DNA of 64,000 nt from Mycobacterium sp. 852014-50255_SCH5639931 (GTDB taxonomy: Bacteria > Actinomycetota > Actinomycetes > Mycobacteriales > Mycobacteriaceae): assembly GCF_001665605.1 (NCBI RefSeq), contig NZ_LZSV01000001.1:19494-83493 (forward strand), given 5' to 3'. A program made the translations under genes and the position numbers. Each line of letters begins with the position of its first letter. The first letter of the stretch is position 1. The notes beneath the pieces were generated by a model. The model saw only the letters and a list, made by a program, of their open reading frames with translations. It was not told the DNA's origin and made no database searches. Shown here piece after piece: positions 48,044 to 58,116 of the stretch.

Positions 48044-48098
48044 CCCCGTAACAACAGCCGAACTGCGAATTTCGGGTCACCAATTGTTTGCGCGGTGG

Positions 48099-48216
48099 TA
48101 ACATGGGTGAATGCACGGTTCCTGATGGGACCGTGTATTGCTGCATTATGGCCGTGAGCAGAACGGATCGGCAGCACACGGGGAGCAGACCCGGATACTC
48201 CCGGCGGCGGGGTTAA
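48099..48216 (+). promoter_or_regulatory. greA leader: candidate promoter, hairpin and small ORF
   Basis: TAACAT (48099-48104) is a possible -10. A 9-bp stem with one G-U pair (48114-48122 with 48127-48135, TGAT loop) follows within about 10 bp. A 37-codon frame (48103-48216, with Cys at positions 4, 13 and 14) spans the leader; a shorter 22-codon version starts at 48148. A transcript from here would have a leader of about 150 nt before greA. Roles are inferred. Confidence 0.35.
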
Positions 48217-48264
48217 ACAGGCTTACGCGGGTACGCGGAACGACAACATGAGGAGCACGACGAG

Positions 48265-48759
48265 ATGACGGACACTTCGGTGACCTGGCTGACCCAGGAG
48301 TCACATGACCGGCTGAAGGCGGAGCTCGATCAGTTGATCGCCCATCGTCCGGTGATCGCCGCGGAAATCAACGACCGCCGCGAGGAAGGGGACCTGCGCG
48401 AGAACGGCGGATACCACGCCGCCCGCGAAGAGCAGGGCCAGCAAGAGGCCCGCATCCGTCAGCTGCAGGACCTGCTCAACAACGCCAAGGTCGGCGAAGC
48501 GCCCAAGCAGTCCGGCGTCGCACTGCCCGGTTCGGTGGTGAAGGTCTACTACAACGGCGACAAGTCGGACACCGAGACGTTCCTGATCGCCACCCGCCAG
48601 GAGGGCGTCAACGACGGCAAGCTCGAGGTGTATTCGCCCAACTCACCGCTGGGCGGCGCCCTCATCGACGCCAAGGTCGGCGAGACCCGCAGCTACGTGG
48701 TGCCCAACGGCAACACCGTCGAGGTCACGCTGGTCAGCGCGGAGCCCTACCACTCCTAG
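48265..48759 (+). CDS. greA: transcription elongation factor GreA
   Basis: Rescues backtracked RNA polymerase by stimulating transcript cleavage. 164 aa, the same length as Rv1080c. The N-terminal coiled coil (residues about 10-80) carries the acidic tip in [20 protein letters not shown], whose Asp/Glu pair reaches the polymerase active site. The C-terminal FKBP-like domain contains [13 protein letters not shown] and [37 protein letters not shown] precedes the ATG and includes a GAGGAG Shine-Dalgarno. The 3' end overlaps convergent metB by 4 bp. Confidence 0.95.
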   Translation: MTDTSVTWLTQESHDRLKAELDQLIAHRPVIAAEINDRREEGDLRENGGYHAAREEQGQQEARIRQLQDLLNNAKVGEAPKQSGVALPGSVVKVYYNGDKSDTETFLIATRQEGVNDGKLEVYSPNSPLGGALIDAKVGETRSYVVPNGNTVEVTLVSAEPYHS

Positions 48760-49931
48760 CCCGCCACCACGCCACCCAGCGCCTGGTCGAGGTCGGCCAG
48801 CAGGTCGGCGATGTCTTCGATGCCGACCGACAACCGCACCAGGTCGTCGGGCACTTCGAGTTGGGAACCGGCCGTCGATGCGTGCGTCATGGCGCTCGGG
48901 TACTCGATCAGCGACTCAACGCCGCCGAGCGACTCGGCCAGGATGAAGACTTCGGTGCGGGCGCACAGATCCCGTGCGGCTTGCCGGCCACCCCGCATGC
49001 GCACCGACACCATGCCACCGAAGCCGCGCATCTGCCGAGCGGCGATGTCGTGCCCGGGGTGGCCGGGCAGACCGGGGTACAGCACGGCGCTCACCGCCGG
49101 ATGCCCGGAGAGGAAATCCGCGACGGCCGAAGCGTTTTCGCTGTGTCGCTGCATCCGCAGCACCAGGGTCTTCAGCCCGCGCATGGCCAGGTAGGCGTCG
49201 AACGGGCCGGGCACCGCGCCCGCGCCGTTCTGCAGGAAGGCGAAAGCCGCGTCCAGCTCCGCGTCATCGGTGATCAACGCCCCGCCCACCACGTCGGAGT
49301 GGCCACCGATGTACTTGGTGGTCGAATGCAGCACCACGTCGGCGCCCAGCTTCAACGGCTGCTGCAGCGCGGGTGAGGCAAACGTGTTGTCCACCAAGAC
49401 TTTTAGCGAGAACTGTTTGCCCAGTTCGGCGAGGGCCGCGATGTCGGCGATGGACAGCAGCGGGTTGGTCGGTGTCTCCACCCAGATCAGGCGGGTCTGC
49501 GGTGTGACCGCGGCGCGGACGGCGTCCAGGTCGGACAGCGCCACCGGCTTATAGCTGACGTTCCACTGCGTGAACACCTTGTCGATCAGCCGGAAGGTGC
49601 CACCGTAGGCATCGTTGGGGATGATCACGTGATCGCCGGGCCGCAGCACCGCCCGCAGCGCGCAGTCGGCGGCGGCCATGCCGGAACCGAACGCCCGCCC
49701 GTAGCTGCCCTCTTCGACCGCGGCAAGCGAGGCCTCCAGCGCGGCGCGCGTCGGGTTGCCGGTGCGCGCGTATTCGAACCCGCCACGCAGCACGCCGACG
49801 CCGTCTTGGGCGAACGTGCTGCTGGCATAGATCGGGGCGTTGACCGCCCCCGTCGCCGGGTCCGGCCGGTAGCCGGCGTGAATCGCCTTGGTGGCGAGTC
49901 CGGTGAAATGTCCGGTGTGGTCGTCGCTCAT
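48756..49931 (-). CDS. metB: cystathionine gamma-synthase/lyase MetB
   Basis: PLP-dependent Cys/Met metabolism enzyme of 391 aa, forming cystathionine from O-succinyl or O-acetyl homoserine and Cys, or acting as a gamma-lyase. The N-terminal [19 protein letters not shown], the PLP phosphate segment [15 protein letters not shown] and the PLP Lys in [18 protein letters not shown] near residue 208 are intact. The C-terminal [20 protein letters not shown] is typical. AGCCTA (49940-49945) on the minus strand reads TAGGCT, eight bases before the ATG. It lies near cbs, so both transsulfuration directions are represented locally. Confidence 0.93.
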   Translation of the reverse strand: MSDDHTGHFTGLATKAIHAGYRPDPATGAVNAPIYASSTFAQDGVGVLRGGFEYARTGNPTRAALEASLAAVEEGSYGRAFGSGMAAADCALRAVLRPGDHVIIPNDAYGGTFRLIDKVFTQWNVSYKPVALSDLDAVRAAVTPQTRLIWVETPTNPLLSIADIAALAELGKQFSLKVLVDNTFASPALQQPLKLGADVVLHSTTKYIGGHSDVVGGALITDDAELDAAFAFLQNGAGAVPGPFDAYLAMRGLKTLVLRMQRHSENASAVADFLSGHPAVSAVLYPGLPGHPGHDIAARQMRGFGGMVSVRMRGGRQAARDLCARTEVFILAESLGGVESLIEYPSAMTHASTAGSQLEVPDDLVRLSVGIEDIADLLADLDQALGGVVAG

Positions 49932-49979
49932 CGACGACCAGCCTAGGTGACGACCGAGTCGGCTACCGCGCCCGCACGG

Positions 49980-50687
49980 CTAGCTCAGCTGTTGCTCGGT
50001 CCCGTCGAGTGGCAGGCAGACCGTCGTCATGATCTTGTCCGCCAGCGTTTGCCGCTTCGAATCCCACAGCGGGAAAAGGAAACCGATGAAGCAGATGATG
50101 GCGTCGACGAAGTGCGCGAGGGAACGCACGATGGACATCCCGAAACCGAGGGGCTGGCCGGTGACCTCGCTGACCACCTTGAACTTCATCACCGATTTGC
50201 CGACGCTCGACCCGGTGGTGCCTTGGCGGTAGCCGTAGTTCCAAATCAGATAGATCAGCCCCACCAGCGACGCCAACCACTGCGCCGCAAGGCCGATGCT
50301 CGAGTTCTGCGTCGCGCAGTACTGGTTGACGGCGTACTGCGTGACATCGGTGATGCACGACGTCTGCTGGGTGGCGACCAGGATCCCGGTCCCGATACCG
50401 TGCACGACGGCGTACGGGAGGATGTCGATGATGAACGCCACGAGCCGGGTCAGCCACGGCGTGTAGGACTCCGTCGGCAACGTGCGGATCGCAGGTCCGG
50501 GAGGCGGTGGCGCGTACCCACCGGCGGACGGCGGGGGCGGCGGATAGGAGCCGCCGGGCGGCGGCGGAGGCGGCGGATAGGAGCCGCCCGCGGGAGTCGA
50601 TGGAGGGGGCGGAACCGCCTGACCACCGGACGACCCGGGCGGCGGAGGTGGCGGATAAGCGTCGCCAGGCGGCGGTTGATCGGTCAT
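49980..50687 (-). CDS. pra: proline-rich antigen Pra (RDD family membrane protein)
   Basis: A 235-residue protein. Residues 1-85 are Pro/Gly/Tyr-rich repeats (GGSYPPPPPPPGGSYPPPPP), the antigenic region known in mycobacteria as the 36-kDa-type proline-rich antigen. The rest is an RDD domain with three or so membrane helices: YTPWLTRLVAFIIDILPYAV (with the Arg and Asp that name it), QWLASLVGLIYLIWNYGYRQ and LAHFVDAIICFIGFLFPLWD. The start ATG at 50687 has GGAAGGGG upstream. It precedes no tight partner; cbs lies about 100 bp upstream on the same strand. Confidence 0.88.
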   Translation of the reverse strand: MTDQPPPGDAYPPPPPPGSSGGQAVPPPPSTPAGGSYPPPPPPPGGSYPPPPPSAGGYAPPPPGPAIRTLPTESYTPWLTRLVAFIIDILPYAVVHGIGTGILVATQQTSCITDVTQYAVNQYCATQNSSIGLAAQWLASLVGLIYLIWNYGYRQGTTGSSVGKSVMKFKVVSEVTGQPLGFGMSIVRSLAHFVDAIICFIGFLFPLWDSKRQTLADKIMTTVCLPLDGTEQQLS

Positions 50688-50789
50688 GGGCACCCCTTCC
50701 ACTGCGGACCAGCTGAACCAGGCCGCATTACAGTACCTGAGCGCGCAGCGGCCGGGCGAGACACGCGTCGCGGCCGAAAGGGGGCCCCG

Positions 50790-52196
50790 CTAGCGCCGGC
50801 CTGCCAGTCCACGAGGCCCGTCCGAGAGGAAACCGAGCAGGTCATAGCGGGTGATCACACCGACCGGTTTGCCCTCCTCGACCACCATCAACGCATCCCA
50901 GTCACGCAGCGCCTTACCGGCCGCGCTGACCAACTCCCCCGCGCCGATCATCGGCAGCGGCGGGCTCATGTGCAGCGAGACGGCGTCGGCCAATTTGGCC
51001 CGGCCCTCGAAGACGGCCGAGAGCAGTTCGCGCTCGGAAACGCTCCCGGCCACCTCGCCCGCCATCACCGGCGGCTCGGCGCCGACCACGGGCATCTGGG
51101 ACACCTCATACTCGCGCAGGATGCCGATGGCGTCGCGCACGGTCTCGGAAGGATGCGTGTGCACCAAGTCGGGCAGGGCGCCGGATTTGCCGCGCAGCAC
51201 ATCACCCACCGTGGCCTCCTCGGTGGAACCGTCGAGGCGGCTGCGCAGGAACCCGTACGACGACATCCAGGCGTCGTTGAAGATCTTCGCCATGTAACCG
51301 CGCCCGCCGTCGGGCAGCAACACCACGACGAGCGCGCCGGGTCCGGCCTCCTCGGCGACCTTCAGCGCGGCCACCACCGCCATCCCGCACGACCCCCCGA
51401 CCAGCATCGCCTCCTCTCGGGCCAGCCGCCTGGTCATGTTGAACGAGTCGGAGTCGGACACCGCGATGATCTGGTCGGGGACCGTGCGGTCGTACGCGTC
51501 CGGCCAAAAGTCCTCGCCGACGCCCTCGACCAGGTAGGGCCGGCCGCTGCCGCCCGAGTACACCGAACCCTCGGGGTCGGCGCCGATGATGCGCACCTTC
51601 CCGCCCGACACCTCTTTGAGGTAGCGGCCCGCACCGGTGATCGTGCCGCCGGTGCCGATGCCGGCGACGAAGTGGGTGACCTTGCCGTCGGTGTCGGCCC
51701 AGATCTCCGGGCCGGTGGTGGCGTAGTGGCTGGCCGGGCCTTCCGGGTTCGCGTACTGGTCGGGCTTCCAGGCGCCCTCGATCTCCCTGGTCAGCCGATC
51801 GGAGACGCTGTAGTAGCTGTCCGGGTGGTCGGGCGGCACGGCCGTCGGGCAGACGACCACCTCCGCGCCGTAGGCGAGCAGCACGTTGCGCTTGTCTTCG
51901 CCGACCTTGTCGGGGCAGACGAACACGCACTTGTACCCGCGCTGCTGTGCCACCAGCGCCAGGCCGACGCCGGTGTTGCCCGAGGTGGGTTCGACGATGG
52001 TGCCCCCGGGCTTCAGTAGGCCGCTCGCTTCGGCGGCGTCGATCATCCGCACCGCGATCCGGTCCTTCGAGCTACCCCCGGGGTTGAGGTACTCGACCTT
52101 GGCCGCCACAGTGCCGGCGCCGTCGGGAACCACGGAATTCAGGCGAACTAGCGGCGTGCCGCCGATGAGCTCGCTGATGTGCTGGGCGATCCGCAT
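50790..52196 (-). CDS. cbs: cystathionine beta-synthase
   Basis: PLP enzyme joining homocysteine and serine to cystathionine; 468 aa. The PLP Lys is in NPGGSSKDRIAVRMID near residue 44, and SGNTGVGLALVAQQRG and the phosphate loop GIGTGGTITGAGRYLKE are intact. Two C-terminal CBS domains (about residues 335-460) carry the motifs VRDAIGILREYEVSQMPVVG and KPVGVITRYDLLGFLS. There is no N-terminal haem domain, as usual in bacteria. Together with metB, mca, CDO and rhodanese it makes this end of the window rich in sulfur genes. Confidence 0.94.
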   Translation of the reverse strand: MRIAQHISELIGGTPLVRLNSVVPDGAGTVAAKVEYLNPGGSSKDRIAVRMIDAAEASGLLKPGGTIVEPTSGNTGVGLALVAQQRGYKCVFVCPDKVGEDKRNVLLAYGAEVVVCPTAVPPDHPDSYYSVSDRLTREIEGAWKPDQYANPEGPASHYATTGPEIWADTDGKVTHFVAGIGTGGTITGAGRYLKEVSGGKVRIIGADPEGSVYSGGSGRPYLVEGVGEDFWPDAYDRTVPDQIIAVSDSDSFNMTRRLAREEAMLVGGSCGMAVVAALKVAEEAGPGALVVVLLPDGGRGYMAKIFNDAWMSSYGFLRSRLDGSTEEATVGDVLRGKSGALPDLVHTHPSETVRDAIGILREYEVSQMPVVGAEPPVMAGEVAGSVSERELLSAVFEGRAKLADAVSLHMSPPLPMIGAGELVSAAGKALRDWDALMVVEEGKPVGVITRYDLLGFLSDGPRGLAGRR

Positions 52197-52266
52197 GCGT
52201 TCATCGTCTCAGGCAGGTTCCGGGGGTGCACGACGGCTTCGGAGTTGGCGCCCGGCGGGGGTTGCG

Positions 52267-53337
52267 CTAGCCGGTGGCCTCGCGGATATAGTCGCCGATC
52301 TGGTGCAGCGAGCGAACCGCCTCCGGGACCATCGGAGCGGCCAGCTGGAAGTCGTGAATCTGGCCGGGCCACACCCGCACCTCGGCCGGCACACCGACGG
52401 CGGCCAGCCGGCTCGCCGCCAGCCGGGCGTCGTGCAGCAACACCTCGGATCCCGACACATGGATCAGCGTCCGCGGCAGGCCCGGCTTGATGTGCTCCAA
52501 CGGCTCGTAGATCTCCTCGGGCCGCCCCCCGACTTTGTGCTTTTCGGCCGCGCTGGCAACCAGCTCGGCCAGCGCGTCGAACGCCCGGGCGGAGAACATC
52601 GCGTCGGTGTTGATGTTGGGATGGGCCTGCTTGTATTCCTTTGCCAACTGCAGCAGCGGCGAGATCATCACCAGCGCGGCCGGCTCCTCGCCCTCCTCCT
52701 GGAGGCGTTGCGCCAGCGCGAGTGCGAGGTAGCCGCCCGCGGAGTCACCGGCCAGCACGATCTGATCCGGCTCGTATCCGCGCAGCCGCAGCCATTGGTA
52801 GCCGTCGTGGCAGTCATCGAGAGCCATCCCGATCGAATGCTTGGGCAGCAGCCGGTAATTGACCACCAAGATCGGCGCGTCAGCAAACCGCGACAGCGCT
52901 TCGACCAGCCGGCCGTGCGAGTTCGCCCCACACGTCAAGAACGCACCGCCGTGGAAGTAGACGACCACCCGACGGGTGCCGTCCGCGGGCAGCACGCCCG
53001 GGGCACGCACCAACTGCGCCGACGCGTTGGGCAAGTTCACCGTCTCGCGGACGGTGGCCGACACCGGGAGCACCACCCGGGCCGCCAGGTCGATGAAGCC
53101 CCAGGGCCAGGGGAAGTTGGGAATATGGCTGCCGACGGAGAGAACCGGCCGAACCGTCACTCGCGACGTCAGGTTGGCCACCCGCGCAGCAACGCTGGGT
53201 CCCGATTCGAGGACCTCGACCGGGGTGCCATCGCTCATCGCGAACCTGCGGGGCCTGCTGGCCCTGCGAGCCGCGAGGACGTCGTGTGGACGAAGGGCGT
53301 TCCGGGGCGAGCCGGATACCTTGCCGGGTGCGCTCAT
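52267..53337 (-). CDS. lipU: lipase/esterase LipU (HSL family)
   Basis: Alpha/beta hydrolase of the hormone-sensitive lipase family, 356 aa from ATG 53337. Signatures are the oxyanion hole VVVYFHGGAFLTCGANSHG near residue 130, the nucleophile elbow VLAGDSAGGYLALALAQRL near 202 and the catalytic His in WPGQIHDFQLAAPMV near 327. Longer than the 297 aa annotated for Rv1076, mostly at the N-terminus, where a basic, unconserved stretch of about 50 residues precedes the domain. AGGAAG lies 8 nt before ATG 53337. Divergent from the SGNH hydrolase gene. Confidence 0.88.
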   Translation of the reverse strand: MSAPGKVSGSPRNALRPHDVLAARRASRPRRFAMSDGTPVEVLESGPSVAARVANLTSRVTVRPVLSVGSHIPNFPWPWGFIDLAARVVLPVSATVRETVNLPNASAQLVRAPGVLPADGTRRVVVYFHGGAFLTCGANSHGRLVEALSRFADAPILVVNYRLLPKHSIGMALDDCHDGYQWLRLRGYEPDQIVLAGDSAGGYLALALAQRLQEEGEEPAALVMISPLLQLAKEYKQAHPNINTDAMFSARAFDALAELVASAAEKHKVGGRPEEIYEPLEHIKPGLPRTLIHVSGSEVLLHDARLAASRLAAVGVPAEVRVWPGQIHDFQLAAPMVPEAVRSLHQIGDYIREATG

Positions 53338-53421
53338 GCTCAACACTTCCTACGCCTTTGTAGTGCGATACAGCATGTGACGGGGCAGCTAAGCGTCTGG
53401 TTCAGCCGTTGCTCGAGGCAC

Positions 53422-53538
53422 TCAGCCGACCCCGCGAACTTAGCTTGACAGCCACTTCTTAAGACAACATTTAAAGAGTCCGATTTGTTACCTCATTTGA
53501 TTCGCACCGTGATCACATTGTTTGTCAGCCGACCCCGC
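53422..53538 (+). repeat. 14-bp direct repeat pair in the lipU/SGNH intergenic region
   Basis: TCAGCCGACCCCGC occurs at 53422-53435 and 53525-53538, each followed by (G/A)AA. Between the copies are AT-rich DNA and TTGACA at 53445-53450. The first copy lies about 85 bp before lipU's start and the second 30 bp before the SGNH start, so paired operators are possible. Confidence 0.55.
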
Positions 53539-53555
53539 AAATATGCAAGCCGAAC

Positions 53556-53561
53556 TAAACT
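53556..53561 (+). promoter_or_regulatory. candidate leaderless -10 of the SGNH hydrolase gene
   Basis: TAAACT, six nucleotides before the GTG at 53568. Confidence 0.5.
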
Positions 53562-53567
53562 GGTCGC

Positions 53568-54542
53568 GTGACCATGCGGGTGCCCCGTCGTTCGGCAATC
53601 GCCCTGGCCACGGCGGGCGCACTCGCCTCGACAGGAACTGCCTATCTGGGCGCGCGCAACCTGCTGGCCGGCCAGGCGACGCGCGCGCGCACCGTCATCC
53701 CCAAGGCGTGGGACATCCCGCCGCGCGCCGACGGCGTGTACACCCGCGGCGGCGGCCCGGTGGAGCGGTGGTACCGCGGCGTGCCGTTCGATCTGAGCCT
53801 GATGATCTTCGGCGACTCGACGGCCGCCGGCTACGGGTGCACCAGCGCCGAGGAAGTGCCGGGAGTGCGGATCGCGCGCGGCCTCGCCGAACAGACGGGC
53901 AAGCGAATCCGGTTGAGCACCAAGGCAATCGTCGGCGCCACGTCGAAAGGCGTGTGCGGCCAGGTCGATGCGATGTTCGTGGCCGGGAAGCCGCCGGATG
54001 CGGCGGTGATCATGGTCGGCGCCAACGACGTGACGGCCCTCAACGGCGTCAGCCAGTCGGCGCAGCGGCTCGGGCTGAGCGTGCGCAAGTTGCGCGCCCG
54101 CGGTGCGGTGGTGATCGCCGGCACCTGCCCGGACCTGGGTGTCATCACCGCGATCCCCCAACCCCTTCGCTCGATCGCACACGAGCGTTGTCTGCAACTG
54201 GCGCGCGCCCAGGCCGCGTCGGTCCGGGCCGCCGGCGGTATGCCGGTACCCCTGGCGCAGCTGCTGACACCGCAACTCCGGTCGACGCCTCACGTGATGT
54301 TCTCCCCGGACGGCTTCCATCCGTCCGCCCCCGCCTACGCGATCGCGGCCGACGCGCTGCTGCGTGCGCTGGGCGAAGCGCTGGGCGAGGAGGTCGATCT
54401 CCCGCCGCTGGAGTTGGCGGCATCGACGACGGAGCCGGTGCTCGGTCAGCGCCACACCCGCACCAGCGTGATGTCGCGGCTGTGGCGGCGCCCGGTGCCG
54501 GGACCCGCCCCGTCTTCGTGCCCGCCGGTTGCCAGCGACTAG
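53568..54542 (+). CDS. SGNH/GDSL hydrolase (Rv1075c-like esterase)
   Basis: A 324-residue SGNH-fold esterase. A signal or anchor segment (residues about 9-28, SAIALATAGALASTGTAYLG) suggests export. Block I is LMIFGDSTAAGYG with the nucleophile Ser, block III is VGANDVTAL, and block V is FSPDGFHPSAPAYA with the catalytic Asp and His. Rv1075c has been reported to be a GDSL-type esterase. The GTG start at 53568 is supported by TAAACT six bases upstream. The C-terminal 50 residues are Pro/Ser-rich and variable. Confidence 0.86.
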   Translation: MTMRVPRRSAIALATAGALASTGTAYLGARNLLAGQATRARTVIPKAWDIPPRADGVYTRGGGPVERWYRGVPFDLSLMIFGDSTAAGYGCTSAEEVPGVRIARGLAEQTGKRIRLSTKAIVGATSKGVCGQVDAMFVAGKPPDAAVIMVGANDVTALNGVSQSAQRLGLSVRKLRARGAVVIAGTCPDLGVITAIPQPLRSIAHERCLQLARAQAASVRAAGGMPVPLAQLLTPQLRSTPHVMFSPDGFHPSAPAYAIAADALLRALGEALGEEVDLPPLELAASTTEPVLGQRHTRTSVMSRLWRRPVPGPAPSSCPPVASD

Positions 54543-54629
54543 ATTTGTGCCAGCCCGTCGGTGTGGAGTCACCACCCCGGTTATGTAGCGAGCTCGTCGG
54601 AATCCGAAAGGGATTTGAAGGGAACCGTC

Positions 54630-55847
<1,218 letters not shown>

Positions 55848-55865
55848 CCGGTCGCCGGAGCTCGC

Positions 55866-55928
55866 CGTCGAGTGTGCGGCCGTGGTCGCGACATGCCGGG
55901 CAGGCCCGCCCCCAGCGCACACTCGACG
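55866..55928. repeat. 13-bp inverted repeat with 37-nt spacer
   Basis: CGTCGAGTGTGCG at 55866-55878 is the exact reverse complement of 55916-55928. It sits directly after fadA3 and just before the main terminator hairpin. It could extend that structure or mark a dispersed intergenic repeat. Confidence 0.6.
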
Positions 55929-55936
55929 CCCGCACA

Positions 55937-55980
55937 AACGAAAAGACCGGCACGCCAATCGGCGTGCCGGTCTTTTCGTT
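55937..55980. terminator. bidirectional terminator, 20-bp perfect stem
   Basis: 55937-55956 and 55961-55980 are perfect reverse complements with a 4-nt loop (AATC). The arms carry AAAA and TTTT runs (GTCTTTTCGTT on both strands). It serves convergent fadA3 and the BI-1 gene, whose stop is 9 bp away. Confidence 0.9.
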
Positions 55981-55988
55981 GAAGAGAA

Positions 55989-56840
55989 CTAGTCGTTCTG
56001 CAGGTAACTGAGCAGACGCAGGATCTCGATGTAGAGCCAGACCAGGGTCACGGTCAGGCCGAGCGCGATACCCCAGGCCGCCTTCTCCGGCGCCCCGGCT
56101 CGCACCATCTGGTCGGCCGCGTCGAAGTCGATCAAGAAGCTGAACGCCGCGATGCCGATGCAGACCAGCGAGAAGATGATCGCCAGCGGACCGCCGCTGC
56201 GCAGGCCCAGCCCGGTACCGCCGCCGACGTGGAACATCGCGAGCACGAAGTTGCCGAGCATCAGGGCCAGCACGCCGAACATCGCGGCGACGAGCATCCG
56301 GGTGAACTTGGGGGTGACCCGGATTGCGCCGGTCTTGTACACCACCAGCATGCCGAAGAAGACACCGAAGGTGCCCATGACGGCCTCCCCGATCAGCACG
56401 CCGGCGTTGGCGTGCGAGACCGCGAAATTGGCGAAGACGAACGAGATGGCGCCCAGGAAGAGCCCCTCGAGGACGGCGTAGCTCAGCACGATGGCCGGGC
56501 TGTCCTGCTTGCGGCCGAAGGTCGCGACCAGCACCAGTCCCAGCCCGCCGAGCGCGCCGACCAGGGTCAGCGGCATCGCCAGCGCGAGGTTGGACGCCAC
56601 CAGGAAGTAGGACACCACGGCGGACACCGCCAACACGGCCAGCGTGATGCCGGTCTTGGTAACGACGTCGTCGATGGTCAGCGGGCGCGAAGCCCTGGTC
56701 TCCTGGTAGGGAGCTTGGTAGGGGGCCGCGTAGGGGTCGGCTCCATAGCCCTGCATTGGGGCCGCGCCTGTGCCGAATTGCGCGTATCCGCCCCGCTGCT
56801 TGGGCAGCGAACGAAATACCGGGTTGCTTGTCTCCCGCAC
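55989..56840 (-). CDS. Bax inhibitor-1/YccA family membrane protein
   Basis: A 283-residue protein with an N-terminal Tyr/Gly/Pro-rich, probably cytoplasmic segment (about 60 residues, GYGADPYAAPYQAPYQETRA) and seven hydrophobic segments of the TMBIM/BI-1 fold, ending SFLIDFDAADQMVRAGAPEK and a final WLYIEILRLLSYL. BI-1 proteins are leak channels for Ca2+ or H+ in other bacteria; the role here is unknown. The start is GTG at 56840 with GAGAGGA about 8 nt upstream; the frame to 56927 adds unconserved residues. Confidence 0.85.
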   Translation of the reverse strand: MRETSNPVFRSLPKQRGGYAQFGTGAAPMQGYGADPYAAPYQAPYQETRASRPLTIDDVVTKTGITLAVLAVSAVVSYFLVASNLALAMPLTLVGALGGLGLVLVATFGRKQDSPAIVLSYAVLEGLFLGAISFVFANFAVSHANAGVLIGEAVMGTFGVFFGMLVVYKTGAIRVTPKFTRMLVAAMFGVLALMLGNFVLAMFHVGGGTGLGLRSGGPLAIIFSLVCIGIAAFSFLIDFDAADQMVRAGAPEKAAWGIALGLTVTLVWLYIEILRLLSYLQND

Positions 56841-57064
56841 CGTCGGATCCTCTCTATTGGCTTCGAGCTGTGCGAACACAATCTCAACGATCAGCGTCCC
56901 GTCCGGGTTCCCGGCCGACCTGGGCATTTTCCGGTGCCTGGAGCCTGCGAAATAACACAGCTGCTGTCGTCGCGTTAAAGATAACCCTTACCCGGGGGTA
57001 TCGCGTCGGTCGTCACGATCTAGATTTTTCGTTCGAGGGTGGACCGGCGATGGGAGGCCAGGGC

Positions 57065-58102
57065 GTGACCGAGGAGTCCGATGAGGTTCTAACCCGCGTC
57101 GACGGCAACGTCGGTCTGATCACGCTCAACCGCCCCAAGGCGATCAACTCACTCAATCAGCAGATGGTGGACGCGCTGAGCGCCATACTCACCCGCTGGG
57201 CAGACGACGACGCGGTATCCACGGTGGTGCTCTCCGGCGCCGGCGAGCGCGGCTTGTGCGCCGGTGGCGACGTGGTCTCCATCTATCACAGTGCGCGTAA
57301 GGACGGGGTTGAGGCGCGGCGGTTCTGGCGCGACGAGTATCTGCTCAATGCCCAGATCGCAGATTTCTCCAAGCCTTACATGGCGCTGATGGACGGCATC
57401 GTGATGGGTGGCGGCGTCGGCGTCAGCGCGCACGCGAACATCCGCGTGGTGACCGACACCTCCAAGATCGCGATGCCCGAGGTGGGCATCGGCTTCGTTC
57501 CCGATGTTGGCGGGATGTTCCTGCTGTCCCGAGCGCCCGGTGGGTTGGGTCTGCACGCCGCCCTGACCGGAGCTCCGTTTTCCGGAGCCGACGCCATCGC
57601 AATGGGATTCGCCGACCACTACGTGCCGCACGACGATCTCGAGGCGTTCACCCGGGCGATCGTGGCTGGCGGCGTCCAGAGCGCGCTTGCCGCGCACGCC
57701 ATTGAGCCCCCGCCGAGCGAGCTTGCCGCACAACACGGTTGGATCGACGAGTGCTACGCCGGCGACACGGTCGAAGACATCGTTGCCGCGCTTCGCGGGC
57801 ATGACACCGGCCCCGCCAACCACGCCGCCGACCTGATCGGCACCCGCTCGCCGATCTCGTTGTCGGTAACCCTGGAAGCCGTCCGACGCGCCGCCAAACT
57901 CGAGACGGTGAAAGACGTTCTCATTCAGGATTATCGGGTGTCGTCGGCATCGCTGCGCTCGCACGACCTGGTCGAGGGCATCCGAGCCCAGCTGATCGAC
58001 AAAGACCGCAACCCGAAGTGGTCGCCGGCGACGCTGGCCGCGGTGACCGCGGCCGACGTCGAGGCGTATTTCACCCCGGTCGACGACGACTTGAGTTTCT
58101 AG
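57065..58102 (+). CDS. echA9: 3-hydroxyisobutyryl-CoA hydrolase-like enoyl-CoA hydratase family protein EchA9
   Basis: Crotonase-fold protein of 345 aa, the same length as Rv1071c, and of the 3-hydroxyisobutyryl-CoA hydrolase type rather than a plain hydratase. It has [20 protein letters not shown], the oxyanion segments [19 protein letters not shown] and [20 protein letters not shown], and [14 protein letters not shown] with the catalytic Glu. The C-terminal 120 residues, containing [16 protein letters not shown], are the HIBYL-CoA hydrolase extension. The start GTG 57065 has GGAGG 8 nt upstream. Probably involved in valine breakdown. echA8 follows after 14 bp. Confidence 0.9.
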   Translation: MTEESDEVLTRVDGNVGLITLNRPKAINSLNQQMVDALSAILTRWADDDAVSTVVLSGAGERGLCAGGDVVSIYHSARKDGVEARRFWRDEYLLNAQIADFSKPYMALMDGIVMGGGVGVSAHANIRVVTDTSKIAMPEVGIGFVPDVGGMFLLSRAPGGLGLHAALTGAPFSGADAIAMGFADHYVPHDDLEAFTRAIVAGGVQSALAAHAIEPPPSELAAQHGWIDECYAGDTVEDIVAALRGHDTGPANHAADLIGTRSPISLSVTLEAVRRAAKLETVKDVLIQDYRVSSASLRSHDLVEGIRAQLIDKDRNPKWSPATLAAVTAADVEAYFTPVDDDLSF

Positions 58103-58116
58103 GAAGGCGATTGACG

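Noticed and set aside
49947..52019. 690-codon plus-strand frame opposite pra and cbs
   Set aside because: Antisense shadow of well-identified genes.
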